Shown here: one piece after another, positions 7,799-16,052 of the stretch
How the letters are laid out: each line of letters opens with the position of its first letter
Position numbering within the stretch: position 1 is the first letter of the stretch
Assembly (NCBI GenBank): GCA_020882975.1
Contig: JAHRFD010000028.1
Coordinates: forward strand, 1 to 39,905
Direction of reading: 5' to 3'
Source of the DNA: Microcoleus sp. EPA2
Lineage (GTDB): Bacteria > Cyanobacteriota > Cyanobacteriia > Cyanobacteriales > Microcoleaceae
Length of the DNA: 39,905 nt
Translations under genes and position numbers: made by a program
The notes under the pieces: model-generated
Told to the model about the DNA's origin: nothing
What the model saw: the letters and a program-made list of their open reading frames with translations, nothing else
Databases searched by the model: none

Positions 7799-9979
7799 AT
7801 GTCCAAGCAAAAAAAGACTAGCCCCAAAAACTACACTGAAATCAACCTCAGTGACCCCCAATACTACTTCAACCGAGAACAAAGCTGGCTAGAATTCAAC
7901 AACCGAGTCCTCCACGAAGCCCTAGACCCCCGCACACCCCTCCTAGAAAGACTCAAATTTCTCGCTATTTTCAGTTCCAACCTCGACGAATACTTCATGG
8001 TGCGAGTAGCAGCCCTCAAACAGCAAGTAGAAGCAAAAGTCAGCAAACTCACCTCCGACGGCAGCACCCCCCAACAACAACTAGATGGCATTAGCAAACG
8101 ACTTTTGCCCATGGTTTCCCAGCAACACTCCTATTTTGAGCAAACTCTCCGCCCCAAATTAGCAGCCAGTGGCATCCACATTCTCGACTACATCGACCTC
8201 AATCAAGAACAACGCACATACCTACATCGCTACTTCAAAGAACAAGTATTCCCCGTACTCACACCCCTAGCAGTTGACCCCAGTCACCCATTCCCCTTTC
8301 TTTCCAATCTCAGCCTCAATTTAGCAGTAGTAGTCAGGGACCCAGACACCCAGGAAGAATTGTTTGCCCGCGTCAAAGTACCCCAAGTCTTGCCCAGGTT
8401 TTTGCCCTTGCCACAGGATTTGCAATGGCAACAAAGAGGCAAGTCTGCTGTCTGGACTGGAGTACCGCTAGAACAGGTAATTGCTCACAATTTAGATGCC
8501 CTGTTTCCGGGCATGGATATTCAGGAATATCACCCCTTCCGTATTACTCGTAATGCAGACTTGACAGTGGAGGAAGATGAGGCAGAGGATTTGCTGCTAG
8601 CCATCGAACAGGAACTCCGCAAACGCCGGTTTGGAGGTTCTGCGGTACGCCTGGAAATCCAAGCGATTATGCCACCTGCTCTGCGAGATATGCTAATGGA
8701 CGAGTTGGATCTAGGAGAGCAAGATGTTTACATCGTAGAGGGGCTGCTAGGCCTCAAGGATTTGATGTCTTTTGTCGGACTGCCAGTGCCGGAACTCAAA
8801 GACCCCCCCTGGAGTCCCGTAGTCCCTGTCCGTTTGCGGAACCCGGAAGCTGGAAGAATTGACGAGTCCATCAGCCATTCTGACGAGATGGAAGATATTT
8901 TTACCGCCATCCGCCGGGGCGATATTATGTTGCACCATCCATATCATTCTTTTGCTGCTACGGTGCAGCGGTTTATTACTGAGGCGGCGCGCGATCGCTC
9001 TGTATTAGCGATTAAGATGACTTTATACCGCACTTCAGGTGATTCGCCGATCGTCAGTGCCTTAATTGAAGCAGCAGAAAATGGTAAGCAGGTAGCTGTT
9101 TTAGTAGAGCTCAAAGCTAGATTCGACGAAGAAAACAATATTAATTGGGCTCGCAAGTTAGAACAGGCCGGAGTTCATGTAGTTTACGGTTTGGTGGGAC
9201 TCAAGACCCACACCAAGATTTTGATGGCGGTACGGCGGGAGGACGGGTGCATTCGGCGCTACGTCCACATCGGTACTGGGAATTATAATCCCAAAACCGC
9301 CGGACTTTATACTGATGTGGGTTTGTTGAGTTGTCGGGAGGATTTGGGTTCAGATTTAACTGATTTGTTTAATTATTTAACTGGTTATTCACGGCAGGTA
9401 TCTTATCGTAATTTATTAGTAGCACCAGTCAATATGCGCGATCGATTTTTAGCCCTGATTCGTCGCGAGGCAGAATTTTGTCGCTTGCAAACTGAAAATG
9501 GTCACAGTACCTGTGGTCGCATTGTCGCTAAAATGAATGCTTTAGTGGACCCTCAAATCATTGTTGCTTTGTACGAAGCTTCTCAAGCGGGGGTGAAAAT
9601 TGATTTGATTATTCGGGGGATTTGCTGTTTGCGTCCCGGCGTTGAAGGTATCAGCGAAAATATCAAAGTTATCAGTATTATCGGTCGTTTTTTAGAGCAT
9701 TCTCGGATGTTTTATTTTTTCAACGGTGGGAACGAGGAAGTTTATATAGGTTCTGCTGATTGGATGCAGCGGAACCTCACCCGCCGGGTAGAGGCGATTG
9801 TTCAGGTGGAAGACCCGACAATTGCGATGGAGTTGCAAGAAATCTTGGGGGTGATGCTGGCGGACAACCGCCAAGCTTGGGATTTGCAGCCCGGAGGTCA
9901 CTATTCTCAGCGGCGGCCACCTGTTAATTGCCCGGAAGTGAGTTCTCAGCAAATTTTGATGGACATGGTAATGAATTAG
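7799..9979 (+). CDS. ppk1: Polyphosphate kinase 1
   Basis: 726 residues, close to the usual PPK1 size of 690-730. The N-terminal domain begins at about residue 22 (YFNREQSWLEFNNRVL). The catalytic histidine is H471 in LKTHTKI, and a second conserved histidine H490 lies in YVHIGTGNYN. The 19-residue spacing equals that of E. coli H435/H454. The enzyme transfers the gamma phosphate of ATP to polyphosphate and runs through a phospho-histidine intermediate; it is usually membrane-associated. It stores phosphate as polyphosphate granules, common in cyanobacteria. No strong ribosome site is seen before the ATG, but the start fits the family. It appears to stand alone: the next sequence is repeat DNA. 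Confidence 0.97.
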   Translation: MSKQKKTSPKNYTEINLSDPQYYFNREQSWLEFNNRVLHEALDPRTPLLERLKFLAIFSSNLDEYFMVRVAALKQQVEAKVSKLTSDGSTPQQQLDGISKRLLPMVSQQHSYFEQTLRPKLAASGIHILDYIDLNQEQRTYLHRYFKEQVFPVLTPLAVDPSHPFPFLSNLSLNLAVVVRDPDTQEELFARVKVPQVLPRFLPLPQDLQWQQRGKSAVWTGVPLEQVIAHNLDALFPGMDIQEYHPFRITRNADLTVEEDEAEDLLLAIEQELRKRRFGGSAVRLEIQAIMPPALRDMLMDELDLGEQDVYIVEGLLGLKDLMSFVGLPVPELKDPPWSPVVPVRLRNPEAGRIDESISHSDEMEDIFTAIRRGDIMLHHPYHSFAATVQRFITEAARDRSVLAIKMTLYRTSGDSPIVSALIEAAENGKQVAVLVELKARFDEENNINWARKLEQAGVHVVYGLVGLKTHTKILMAVRREDGCIRRYVHIGTGNYNPKTAGLYTDVGLLSCREDLGSDLTDLFNYLTGYSRQVSYRNLLVAPVNMRDRFLALIRREAEFCRLQTENGHSTCGRIVAKMNALVDPQIIVALYEASQAGVKIDLIIRGICCLRPGVEGISENIKVISIIGRFLEHSRMFYFFNGGNEEVYIGSADWMQRNLTRRVEAIVQVEDPTIAMELQEILGVMLADNRQAWDLQPGGHYSQRRPPVNCPEVSSQQILMDMVMN

Positions 9980-10139
9980 TTATTGGTTATTGGTTATTAG
10001 TTATTGGTTATTCGTTGATTCCCAATTACCCATTCCCAATCCTCAATCCTCAATTTTCAATTTTCTCCTCCCTTGGGGGGGTAGGGGGGGTTGCCCAACT
10101 CGCAACTCGCAACTCCCCATTCCCAATCCCCAATTCCCC
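9978..10139. repeat. Heptamer STRR (TTATTGG) and CCCAATT-like repeats
   Basis: Immediately after the ppk1 stop lie TTATTGG/TTATTAG heptamers (9978-10012), then degenerate CCCAATT/CCTCAATT repeats, a G-run (10073-10090) and CGCAACT repeats. No gene is visible. This is the same kind of low-complexity repeat cluster as between uxs and ugd. Confidence 0.85.
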
Positions 10140-10307
10140 TTAACTAAAAGTGCGTTTGAATTCTTCTAACAAATCATCAATTTCTTCTATCGCCTGACTC
10201 ACATCTATTCTCAAGGCTCCCAAATCCGTTCTATCTAGTAGTCGCACTAGGGATTCCCGCTTGATCTCGATTTCAGCTACGCGCTCTTTGATTGTTTGTG
10301 CATCCAT
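10140..10307 (-). CDS. Small helical protein, 55 aa
   Basis: Reading the minus strand from the ATG at 10307 gives MDAQTIKERVAEIEIKRESL and ends in EEFKRTFS. The protein is highly charged and predicted to be almost entirely helical, with a heptad-like pattern (two amphipathic helices). It is in a clean frame with protein-like codon use and ends exactly where the low-complexity repeats begin. There is no recognised family; it could be a small coiled-coil adaptor or an antitoxin-like protein. A purine-rich AAGGGAAAAAA lies just upstream. Confidence 0.55.
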   Translation of the reverse strand: MDAQTIKERVAEIEIKRESLVRLLDRTDLGALRIDVSQAIEEIDDLLEEFKRTFS

Positions 10308-10603
10308 GGTTTTTTCCCTTATTTGCTATACATTACCAGCATTTTTCTTGTAGTTATTCTTCCCAAATCAACCTCAAATATTGCACGACATTGAATGGGT
10401 GAGAATCCTTGTATTTTACAATAAAATCTCTAACCTTGTCTAGTATATAGACATTAATGTTGGTTTTTTACTCCATCAATATAGGAATTTGCTAGCTATT
10501 TTTTCCTGAATTAGCCTTTTCTATAAATTTTAAATTCAGTAACGAGCGTGAAGTTTTAGGTCTCGCACTACTCTAGCGACGACAACACCAGAGTTGGCGA
10601 AAC
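10308..10603. other. Gap between two small genes
   Basis: AT-rich sequence without a recognisable gene, RNA or strong repeat. It should contain the promoter for the 55-residue minus-strand gene, but no confident boxes were identified. Confidence 0.4.
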
Positions 10604-10864
10604 TCAGCGCAAAAAAGGAGGACGTTTGCTATCTGTGGTCTTGTTTTTCATCATTTCAGCTAAAAATCGCTTGAGAGCTTTTTCACGATTTTTCATAAAC
10701 GCAGCCCAAAACCCTGGTTGATATTCATCCATTGTCTTGGCTAAGGCCCAGACATCTATGGCTAAGATGTTGTAAAGCCTTTCATCTTCGCGCTTGAGCG
10801 AGTTAATCTGCTCTAGAACCGACTTGTTTGCTCCAGGAGTTTGTTTGTCTTCGTCTTTTATCAT
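10604..10864 (-). CDS. Hypothetical protein, 86 aa
   Basis: No known family is recognised. It has a polar N-terminus, a helical core (NSLKREDERLYNILAIDVWA, about 26-45) and a lysine-rich C-terminus. It has no membrane segment or signal peptide. The composition and clean start make a real gene likely. It is separated by about 300 bp from the other small minus-strand gene. Confidence 0.55.
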   Translation of the reverse strand: MIKDEDKQTPGANKSVLEQINSLKREDERLYNILAIDVWALAKTMDEYQPGFWAAFMKNREKALKRFLAEMMKNKTTDSKRPPFLR

Positions 10865-10969
10865 GTCTAAAAAATTGGTTAAAAGGGTAAGAGGGTCGAT
10901 CGCAACCCAAATCTATATAATTTAATGATACTGGTGATATCGATCGCCTTCTGGAACCAAAGACACACC

Positions 10970-11101
10970 ATGAACACCGATATTTACAGGTGTTGGCGAC
11001 AAGTCGAGGGGGAGAATTTTTTTGAACCTAGAGACCAGATGTGGGATGTATCTGAGCCCGCGCTCTTAGAGCTTAGCAGTTTTTGCAGGTATTTTGTGTA
11101 A
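10970..11101 (+). CDS. Possible small ORF, 43 aa
   Basis: A 43-codon frame begins MNTDIYRCWRQVEGENFFEP and ends at TAA just before the DUF2854 gene. The sequence is protein-like (WRQVEG, PRDQMWDVSEPAL) but has no clear ribosome site and no recognised family. It could be a short regulatory leader, a remnant or chance. Confidence 0.25.
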   Translation: MNTDIYRCWRQVEGENFFEPRDQMWDVSEPALLELSSFCRYFV

Positions 11102-11179
11102 AATTTTGAATTTATTCAAGACTTTTTGACTGATAATAATGAAAGTATCTTATTGCTTGCAGCTAACTACCTGACTGAT

Positions 11180-11740
11180 ATGTTCCGTAAAATTTCTTTA
11201 GCAAACTTAGCCTTAGTTGTGGGCTGTATTTTAGCAGCAGTCGGTTTCGGCGCCTACTTCACAGACCGACCGACTCTGAATCTGGCGGGTTTTTTTTATG
11301 GTATTCCACTGTTGCTGGGGGGTTTAGCCCTCAAAGCTGCGGAACTCGAACCTGCGGAGTTTAGCGAACCCACTACTCCTGAAGTTGTACTCCTGAGAGA
11401 ACACCAGGCCACGGAGACTCAAAACCAAGTTCGCAAAGATGTGACTCGATTTCGTTACGGTCAACCGGCTCACTTGGATGACGCTCTCGAACGCTTGGGT
11501 TTGGCCCCTACCGACGAGGAAAGACCGATGCTGCGAGGGTTACGGGAAGTTTCTATAGATGGTGCGTATGGATTAATTCTAGAGTTTCATTCCCCCTTAA
11601 TCCCGCTGGAACTCTGGGAGGAAAAACAGGCAAAAATAGCTACTTTTTTCGGTCCTGGTTTACACGCAAAAGTGAGTCAAACGGCTAAAGACAAAATTGA
11701 ATTGGCTTTAATTACTGATGCGAAAGCTGAAGGAGAATAG
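11180..11740 (+). CDS. DUF2854 membrane protein
   Basis: 186 residues from the ATG at 11180 (MFRKISLANLALVVGC). An in-frame TTG at 11126 would add 18 residues and is less likely. It has two membrane helices near the N-terminus (about 8-28 and 36-52), followed by a soluble domain with EVVLLREHQATETQNQVRKD and RFRYGQPAHLDDALERLGL. This is the pattern of DUF2854, conserved in cyanobacteria and plant plastids, function unknown. A thylakoid or plasma-membrane location is inferred from the helices. It stands alone, followed by a heptamer array. Confidence 0.75.
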   Translation: MFRKISLANLALVVGCILAAVGFGAYFTDRPTLNLAGFFYGIPLLLGGLALKAAELEPAEFSEPTTPEVVLLREHQATETQNQVRKDVTRFRYGQPAHLDDALERLGLAPTDEERPMLRGLREVSIDGAYGLILEFHSPLIPLELWEEKQAKIATFFGPGLHAKVSQTAKDKIELALITDAKAEGE

Positions 11741-11805
11741 CTAGGCCTAAAAGCGAATCTCCGGGATTGGGCATTGAGAATGGGCCCTTGGGTATGGCAA
11801 CGAAC

Positions 11806-11862
11806 AAATAACCAATAACTGATGACTAATAACTAATAACTAATGACTAATAACTAATGACT
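11806..11862. repeat. Heptamer STRR, TAATGAC/TAATAAC family
   Basis: About eight 7-bp units (ACTAATA/ACTAATG) lie in the gap ahead of the FAD monooxygenase gene. This is a third heptamer family in the window besides ATTCCCA and CTTCTTC. Confidence 0.85.
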
Positions 11863-11888
11863 TCCTGATTAAATAACAAGAGGTAGAG

Positions 11889-12959
11889 ATGGTTTCTTTA
11901 AACAGCAGGATAGGTATTATCGGCGCAGGAACATCGGGAGTTTATCTGGCGATTTTGCTGATTAAACAAGGGTTTCAAGTTACCTTATTTGAAAAAGCAC
12001 CAAATCCGCGCACCGATGGATGTGGTATTCTGATCGTCCAAGCAGGTATGGAAGCACTGCATCGGGGAAACCATCAAGTAACCCAAAAAATTATCAACTC
12101 CGGCGATGCGGTCAAAGTATTCGAGTTTCGCAACCTGCGGGGCGGTGTCATCAATTCCGAAGCAGTAACCTATGAGGAAAATGAACTCCCAGGAATGCTG
12201 GTACACCGCAAAGCCATTCTAGAAGCCCTCCTCGATGAGTTACCCCCTGGCTGTATTCATTTTAATGCAGAATTAGCGTCGATCGCCCAAACCGATTGTA
12301 GCGCGATCGCCCACTTTAAAGATGGAACCCAGTGGGAAGGTGACTTGTTAATTGGCGCTGATGGAATAGTCTCCAAAGTTCGTCAATTTATCGTTCCAGG
12401 CGTAGAACTGTTCTATTTAGGCGATATCGTCTGGCGAGGAATAGTCGAAGACAATAGCTTCTGTCCAGAAGGAAACTTTTTTGTTTACGTACGCGGTAGA
12501 GGAATTTATGCCAACTTCTTTCACATTGGAGGAGGTCGTACCCATTGGGGTTTCTTTATTGAAAAAGAGCGGCAAGACTCCGAAGTAGGAAAACTCCAAC
12601 CCAATGACATCACCATACCTCCTCAAGAACTGGCAAAACTGCCCGATGATGCACGAAAAGTGATTGAATCAACCCCTCTGGACAAAATTGTCTGTCGTTT
12701 TTCCTATGACATTGACCCCCTACCAAAAATTTATGATGGGCGGGTGATTCTCATCGGTGATGCAGCCCACGCAAAAAGTTCCACACGCGCCAGAGGAATG
12801 ACTTCCGGCTGGGAAGACGGTCTGTATTTAGCACAACATCTCAGAGACAGCGCTAACATTCCCGAAGCCCTAGCAAATTTTCAAACCGAAAGACTACCTA
12901 TTGTCCACGAATATCAACGCACTAGCCGTGAAATGAGTTTAAAAATAGGTCGTCGTTAG
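11889..12959 (+). CDS. FAD-dependent monooxygenase
   Basis: 356 residues with the Rossmann motif GAGTSG (12-17) and the ribose-binding acid E35 in LFEK. The second FAD motif GDAAHAKSS has D291. The DG-type motif is LLIGADGIVSKVR. This is the class A flavoprotein hydroxylase fold (UbiH/PHBH-like), which uses NAD(P)H and O2 to hydroxylate or epoxidise aromatic, terpenoid or related substrates. The substrate is not predictable. AGAGGTAGAG before the ATG is a good ribosome site. A DUF3598 gene follows on the same strand after 112 bp, so the two may act together on one small molecule (inference). Confidence 0.85.
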   Translation: MVSLNSRIGIIGAGTSGVYLAILLIKQGFQVTLFEKAPNPRTDGCGILIVQAGMEALHRGNHQVTQKIINSGDAVKVFEFRNLRGGVINSEAVTYEENELPGMLVHRKAILEALLDELPPGCIHFNAELASIAQTDCSAIAHFKDGTQWEGDLLIGADGIVSKVRQFIVPGVELFYLGDIVWRGIVEDNSFCPEGNFFVYVRGRGIYANFFHIGGGRTHWGFFIEKERQDSEVGKLQPNDITIPPQELAKLPDDARKVIESTPLDKIVCRFSYDIDPLPKIYDGRVILIGDAAHAKSSTRARGMTSGWEDGLYLAQHLRDSANIPEALANFQTERLPIVHEYQRTSREMSLKIGRR

Positions 12960-12971
12960 TAAAATTTAAAT

Positions 12972-13022
12972 GGCGGTTTCGCCCCTAACTTTAAAACGTA
13001 CAAACAGGTAAAAAAAACCGCC
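12972..13022. repeat. Hairpin GGCGGTTT/AAACCGCC
   Basis: An 8-bp perfect inverted repeat (12972-12979 with 13015-13022) spans the gap between the monooxygenase and the DUF3598 gene. The loop is 35 nt, too long for a classical terminator. It may be a degraded dispersed element or may attenuate transcription. Confidence 0.4.
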
Positions 13023-13071
13023 CACAACCGTAAAAAATCCATGTTGGTTTTTTTAAACAGGAGACTAATTA

Positions 13072-13566
13072 ATGAGTAACGATAATGTAATTAATCAAAA
13101 TATCATCAGCCCTATCAACCCTCCCGATTTAGACAAAGTTCCTGAAATTTTTACGCGCCATCTCGGTACGTGGAAAGGAGAGTATATTAAAACCGATACT
13201 CGTGGACATTTTCTGCGCAGCTTCTTCGGTAATTTTACCATCTCCATTGAGGGAAGTCACTACCGACAAGTTAATAATTATGAATACTCAGATGGTTCTC
13301 GCCTCCAGCTAAACTTTCAAGGTGAATTTGAAAATAGAATTCTGAAACTATTTTCTAGCAGTTATTCAGATTTTGCGGCGATTGCGTGGGATGCTGGCCA
13401 AGAAACAATCTGCTTTCGCGCCACAAAAACCCAAGATAACGCACTGATTACTTTTATGGAAACAATGACATTACTGGCAGAAAATCACCGAGTTCGTAGC
13501 ACTCAAGCTTTTAAAGATGGCGTTTTTGATGGCATCTCATTTATTGAAGAAATGCGTCAGCCCTAA
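13072..13566 (+). CDS. DUF3598 family protein (lipocalin-like)
   Basis: 164 residues. The pattern HLGTWKGEYIKTDTRGHF (about 30-47), alternating beta-strands and a terminal GISFIEEMR fit DUF3598, a cyanobacterial family with a predicted lipocalin-like barrel. It has no signal peptide or membrane helix. AGGAGA lies about 8 nt before the ATG. DUF3598 proteins have no single established function; a small-molecule binding or enzyme role next to a flavin monooxygenase is an inference. Family assignment is from pattern memory only. Confidence 0.65.
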   Translation: MSNDNVINQNIISPINPPDLDKVPEIFTRHLGTWKGEYIKTDTRGHFLRSFFGNFTISIEGSHYRQVNNYEYSDGSRLQLNFQGEFENRILKLFSSSYSDFAAIAWDAGQETICFRATKTQDNALITFMETMTLLAENHRVRSTQAFKDGVFDGISFIEEMRQP

Positions 13567-13630
13567 ACAGATGACACTTAGCAAAAAAACGGCTAATTTG
13601 TCAAGATAAATATTATTTTTTAGTTGCCTC

Positions 13631-13661
13631 TTTCTCTGTGTTCTCTGCGCCCTCTGTGGTT
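13631..13661. repeat. Dispersed CGCAGAGGGCGCAGAGG-type repeat (reverse)
   Basis: CTCTGTGTTCTCTGCGCCCT followed by CTGTGGTT is the reverse complement of the ACCRCAGAGGGCGCAGAG repeat found at 14111, 37947 and inside each 121-bp unit at 5494-5970. It is a short dispersed element in gaps only. Confidence 0.75.
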
Positions 13662-13706
13662 CAATACCAATAAGATTGCTATAGTGCCAAAAGAGGCTAA
13701 CCAAAC

Positions 13707-14054
13707 TTAATCAGCATTGGCAAACAAGCGGGAACGAGTAATAAAACGCTCTCCCTCCGGCCCTTCCAGAGAAAAATCGCTGCCTCCTGGTCCCGATGCT
13801 ACATCTATAATTAACTGTGTGTGCTGCCAATATTCGTATTGCTGTGCTGCTATATAAAAAGGACAACCCCCTATTTCCCCTAGCAATACATCAGCATCGC
13901 CGACTATGAATTCGCCGTCGGGAAAGCACATGGGGGAACTACCGTCGCAGCAGCCGCCGGATTGGTGAAACATCAATTCTCCGTGTTGGGTTTTGAGATA
14001 GTTGATTAATTTTAAGGCTGTTTCGGTGGCAGTGACTTTGGCGATTGTTTCCAT
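13707..14054 (-). CDS. DUF779 protein, aldehyde dehydrogenase partner
   Basis: 115 residues with the typical cysteine cluster SGGCCDGSSPMC (about 33-44), the DVLLGEIGGCPFYI segment and a C-terminal GPEGERFITRSRLF. DUF779 genes are regularly found beside aldehyde dehydrogenases of the AldB/ExaC type. That is so here: the dehydrogenase lies upstream on the same strand, about 160 bp away. The cysteines suggest metal or redox function, but the biochemical role is not established. Co-transcription with the dehydrogenase is likely, although a CGCAGAG repeat lies between them. Confidence 0.88.
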   Translation of the reverse strand: METIAKVTATETALKLINYLKTQHGELMFHQSGGCCDGSSPMCFPDGEFIVGDADVLLGEIGGCPFYIAAQQYEYWQHTQLIIDVASGPGGSDFSLEGPEGERFITRSRLFANAD

Positions 14055-14110
14055 TTTAGTCTGTTTGTGTAGCAGTTTTATTTCGTTTTTGAATTAGATT
14101 TTTTTTTATT

Positions 14111-14139
14111 AACCGCAGAGGGCGCAGAGGGCGCAGAGG
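14111..14139. repeat. Dispersed CGCAGAGGG repeat
   Basis: AACCGCAGAGGGCGCAGAGG followed by a further GCGCAGAGG copy lies between the DUF779 and aldehyde dehydrogenase genes. It is a member of the dispersed family described at 13631. Confidence 0.75.
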
Positions 14140-14213
14140 GGAGAGAGGAAGAAGGAGTTGACTAATTTTTTAAGTTGGTCTTTTTTGCTTCTTCCTTTCT
14201 GGACTCTAAAATT

Positions 14214-15734
14214 TTAGAAGAAACCTAAAGCTTTGGGGCTGTAACTTACTAACAAGTTCTTGGTTTGTTGGTAGTGGTCTAACATCATTTTGTGGTTTTC
14301 GCGGCCGATTCCCGATGATTTGTAGCCGCCGAATGCTGCGTGGGCTGGATAGAGGTGGTAGCAGTTTGTCCAGACGCGACCGGCTTGAATGGCGCGGCCC
14401 ATGCGATAGGCGGCGTTGATGTCGCGAGTCCAAACTCCTGCGCCTAAACCATAGAGTGTATCGTTGGCAATTTCTAAGGCTTGGGCTTCGTCTTTGAAGG
14501 TGGTGACTGCTAATACTGGTCCGAAGATTTCTTCTTGAAAAATCCGCATTTTGTTGTCACCTTTAAAGACTGTGGGCTGGAAGTAATAGCCTTCTTTTAA
14601 GTCGCCGGATAAGATGTTTCTTTCGCCGCCAATTAGGCATTCTGCGCCTTCTGCATGGCCAATTTTGACGTATTCGGCGATTTTTTCCATTTGGTTGATG
14701 GATACTTGTGCGCCTAGGGTTGTTGTGGAGTCTAAGGGGTTGTTTTGTTTGATTTGGCGGATGCGGGAGAGGGCTTTTTCGATAAATTGGTCGTAGATTG
14801 ATTCGTGAATTAAGGCGCGAGAGGGACAGGTGCAAACTTCTCCTTGGTTTAAGGCGAACATTACAAATCCTTCGATGGCTTTGTCGAGGAAATCGTCGTC
14901 TTTGGCGCAGATGTCTTCACAGAAAATGTTGGGGGATTTGCCGCCTAATTCTAGGGTGACTGGGATGATGTTTTGGGAGGCGTATTGCATGATTAGTCGC
15001 CCGGTGGTGGTTTCGCCGGTGAAGGCGACTTTGGCGATGCGGCGGCTGGTGGCTAGGGTTTTGCCGATTTCGGCGCCTGGTCCGTTGATGATGTTGATTA
15101 CGCCGTCTGGTACTAAGTCGGCGATGATTTCCATTAAGACTAGGATTGAGGCGGGGGTTGGACCTGCTGGTTTGAGGACGACGCAGTTTCCGGCGGCGAG
15201 GGCGGGGGCTAGTTTCCAGGCGGCCATGAGGATGGGGAAGTTCCAGGGTATGATTTGTCCGATGACGCCTAGGGGTTCGTGGAAGTGGTAGGCGACGGTG
15301 GTTTCGTCGAGTTGGCCGATGGACCCTTCTTGAGCTCGGATGCAGCTTGCGAAGTAGCGGAAGTGGTCGATCGCCAGTGGTATGTCTGCTAATGTGGTTT
15401 CACGGATTGGTTTACCATTGTCCCAGGTTTCGGCGATGGCGAGGCGATCGAGGTTTTCTTCCATGCGATCGGCTATTTTGTTTAATATTCGCGCTCTTTC
15501 TGCGGGGTTAGTCTTACCCCATTTTTCTTTGGCTGCGTGGGCGGCATCTAGGGCTAATTCTACATCTTCGGCGGTCGATCGCGGGATTTGACAAATTGGT
15601 CTTCCGGTAATTGGCGACAAATTTTCCGAGTATTTTCCTTGCGTCGGTGCTACCCATTTCCCGCCGATAAAGTTGTCGTAACGAGCTTGAAAAATCGACT
15701 GATTGCCCGATAGAACTGGTGCTGCTATTACCAT
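14214..15734 (-). CDS. NAD-dependent aldehyde dehydrogenase (AldB/ExaC type)
   Basis: 506 residues, the family length. It has the N-terminal oligomerisation and NAD-binding segment ([20 protein letters not shown], 163-182), the general base E262 in LELGGKSP, and the catalytic cysteine C301 in [11 protein letters not shown] (aligned with C302 of ALDH2). The motif and the DUF779 neighbour place it with bacterial acetaldehyde and short-chain aldehyde dehydrogenases. It oxidises aldehydes to carboxylic acids with NAD+ in the cytosol. The physiological substrate (acetaldehyde, a fermentation product, or a lipid aldehyde) cannot be read from sequence. Confidence 0.93.
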   Translation of the reverse strand: MVIAAPVLSGNQSIFQARYDNFIGGKWVAPTQGKYSENLSPITGRPICQIPRSTAEDVELALDAAHAAKEKWGKTNPAERARILNKIADRMEENLDRLAIAETWDNGKPIRETTLADIPLAIDHFRYFASCIRAQEGSIGQLDETTVAYHFHEPLGVIGQIIPWNFPILMAAWKLAPALAAGNCVVLKPAGPTPASILVLMEIIADLVPDGVINIINGPGAEIGKTLATSRRIAKVAFTGETTTGRLIMQYASQNIIPVTLELGGKSPNIFCEDICAKDDDFLDKAIEGFVMFALNQGEVCTCPSRALIHESIYDQFIEKALSRIRQIKQNNPLDSTTTLGAQVSINQMEKIAEYVKIGHAEGAECLIGGERNILSGDLKEGYYFQPTVFKGDNKMRIFQEEIFGPVLAVTTFKDEAQALEIANDTLYGLGAGVWTRDINAAYRMGRAIQAGRVWTNCYHLYPAHAAFGGYKSSGIGRENHKMMLDHYQQTKNLLVSYSPKALGFF

Positions 15735-16052
15735 TTTATTACCTAATTAAAATTTGTTTTTGCGTAGTTCTTAATATCTAGCATCTCCTATTTTTGGATT
15801 TTTTGCCCCAGGATATACAAAATTTTACATTACCTAAATATTGAGGCTCGGATTTGAAGATATAATATGAAAACATATTTGAGTGGCACTCGCACTGAAT
15901 TAGCCCGGAAGCATCCCGATTTTGCATAGGCGAAGCATCACCGCTGTAAATCTCTGGTTATCACTAATAAATTGTCGGCGGTCATGCTTCACCCCTAGGA
16001 ATATTTGCAAAACAAAGCCTGTTCAATAACTGGCTTTTGTGGAGATTTTTAA
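15735..16052. other. Gap with a weak inverted repeat
   Basis: No gene is seen. A degenerate inverted repeat pairs TAGGCGAAGCATCACCGC (15927-15944) with GCGGTCATGCTTCACCCCTA (15978-15997). The GAAGCATCCC...GCGAAGCAT pattern resembles dispersed cyanobacterial repeats. The promoter of the aldehyde dehydrogenase gene must lie near 15735-15800. Confidence 0.4.
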
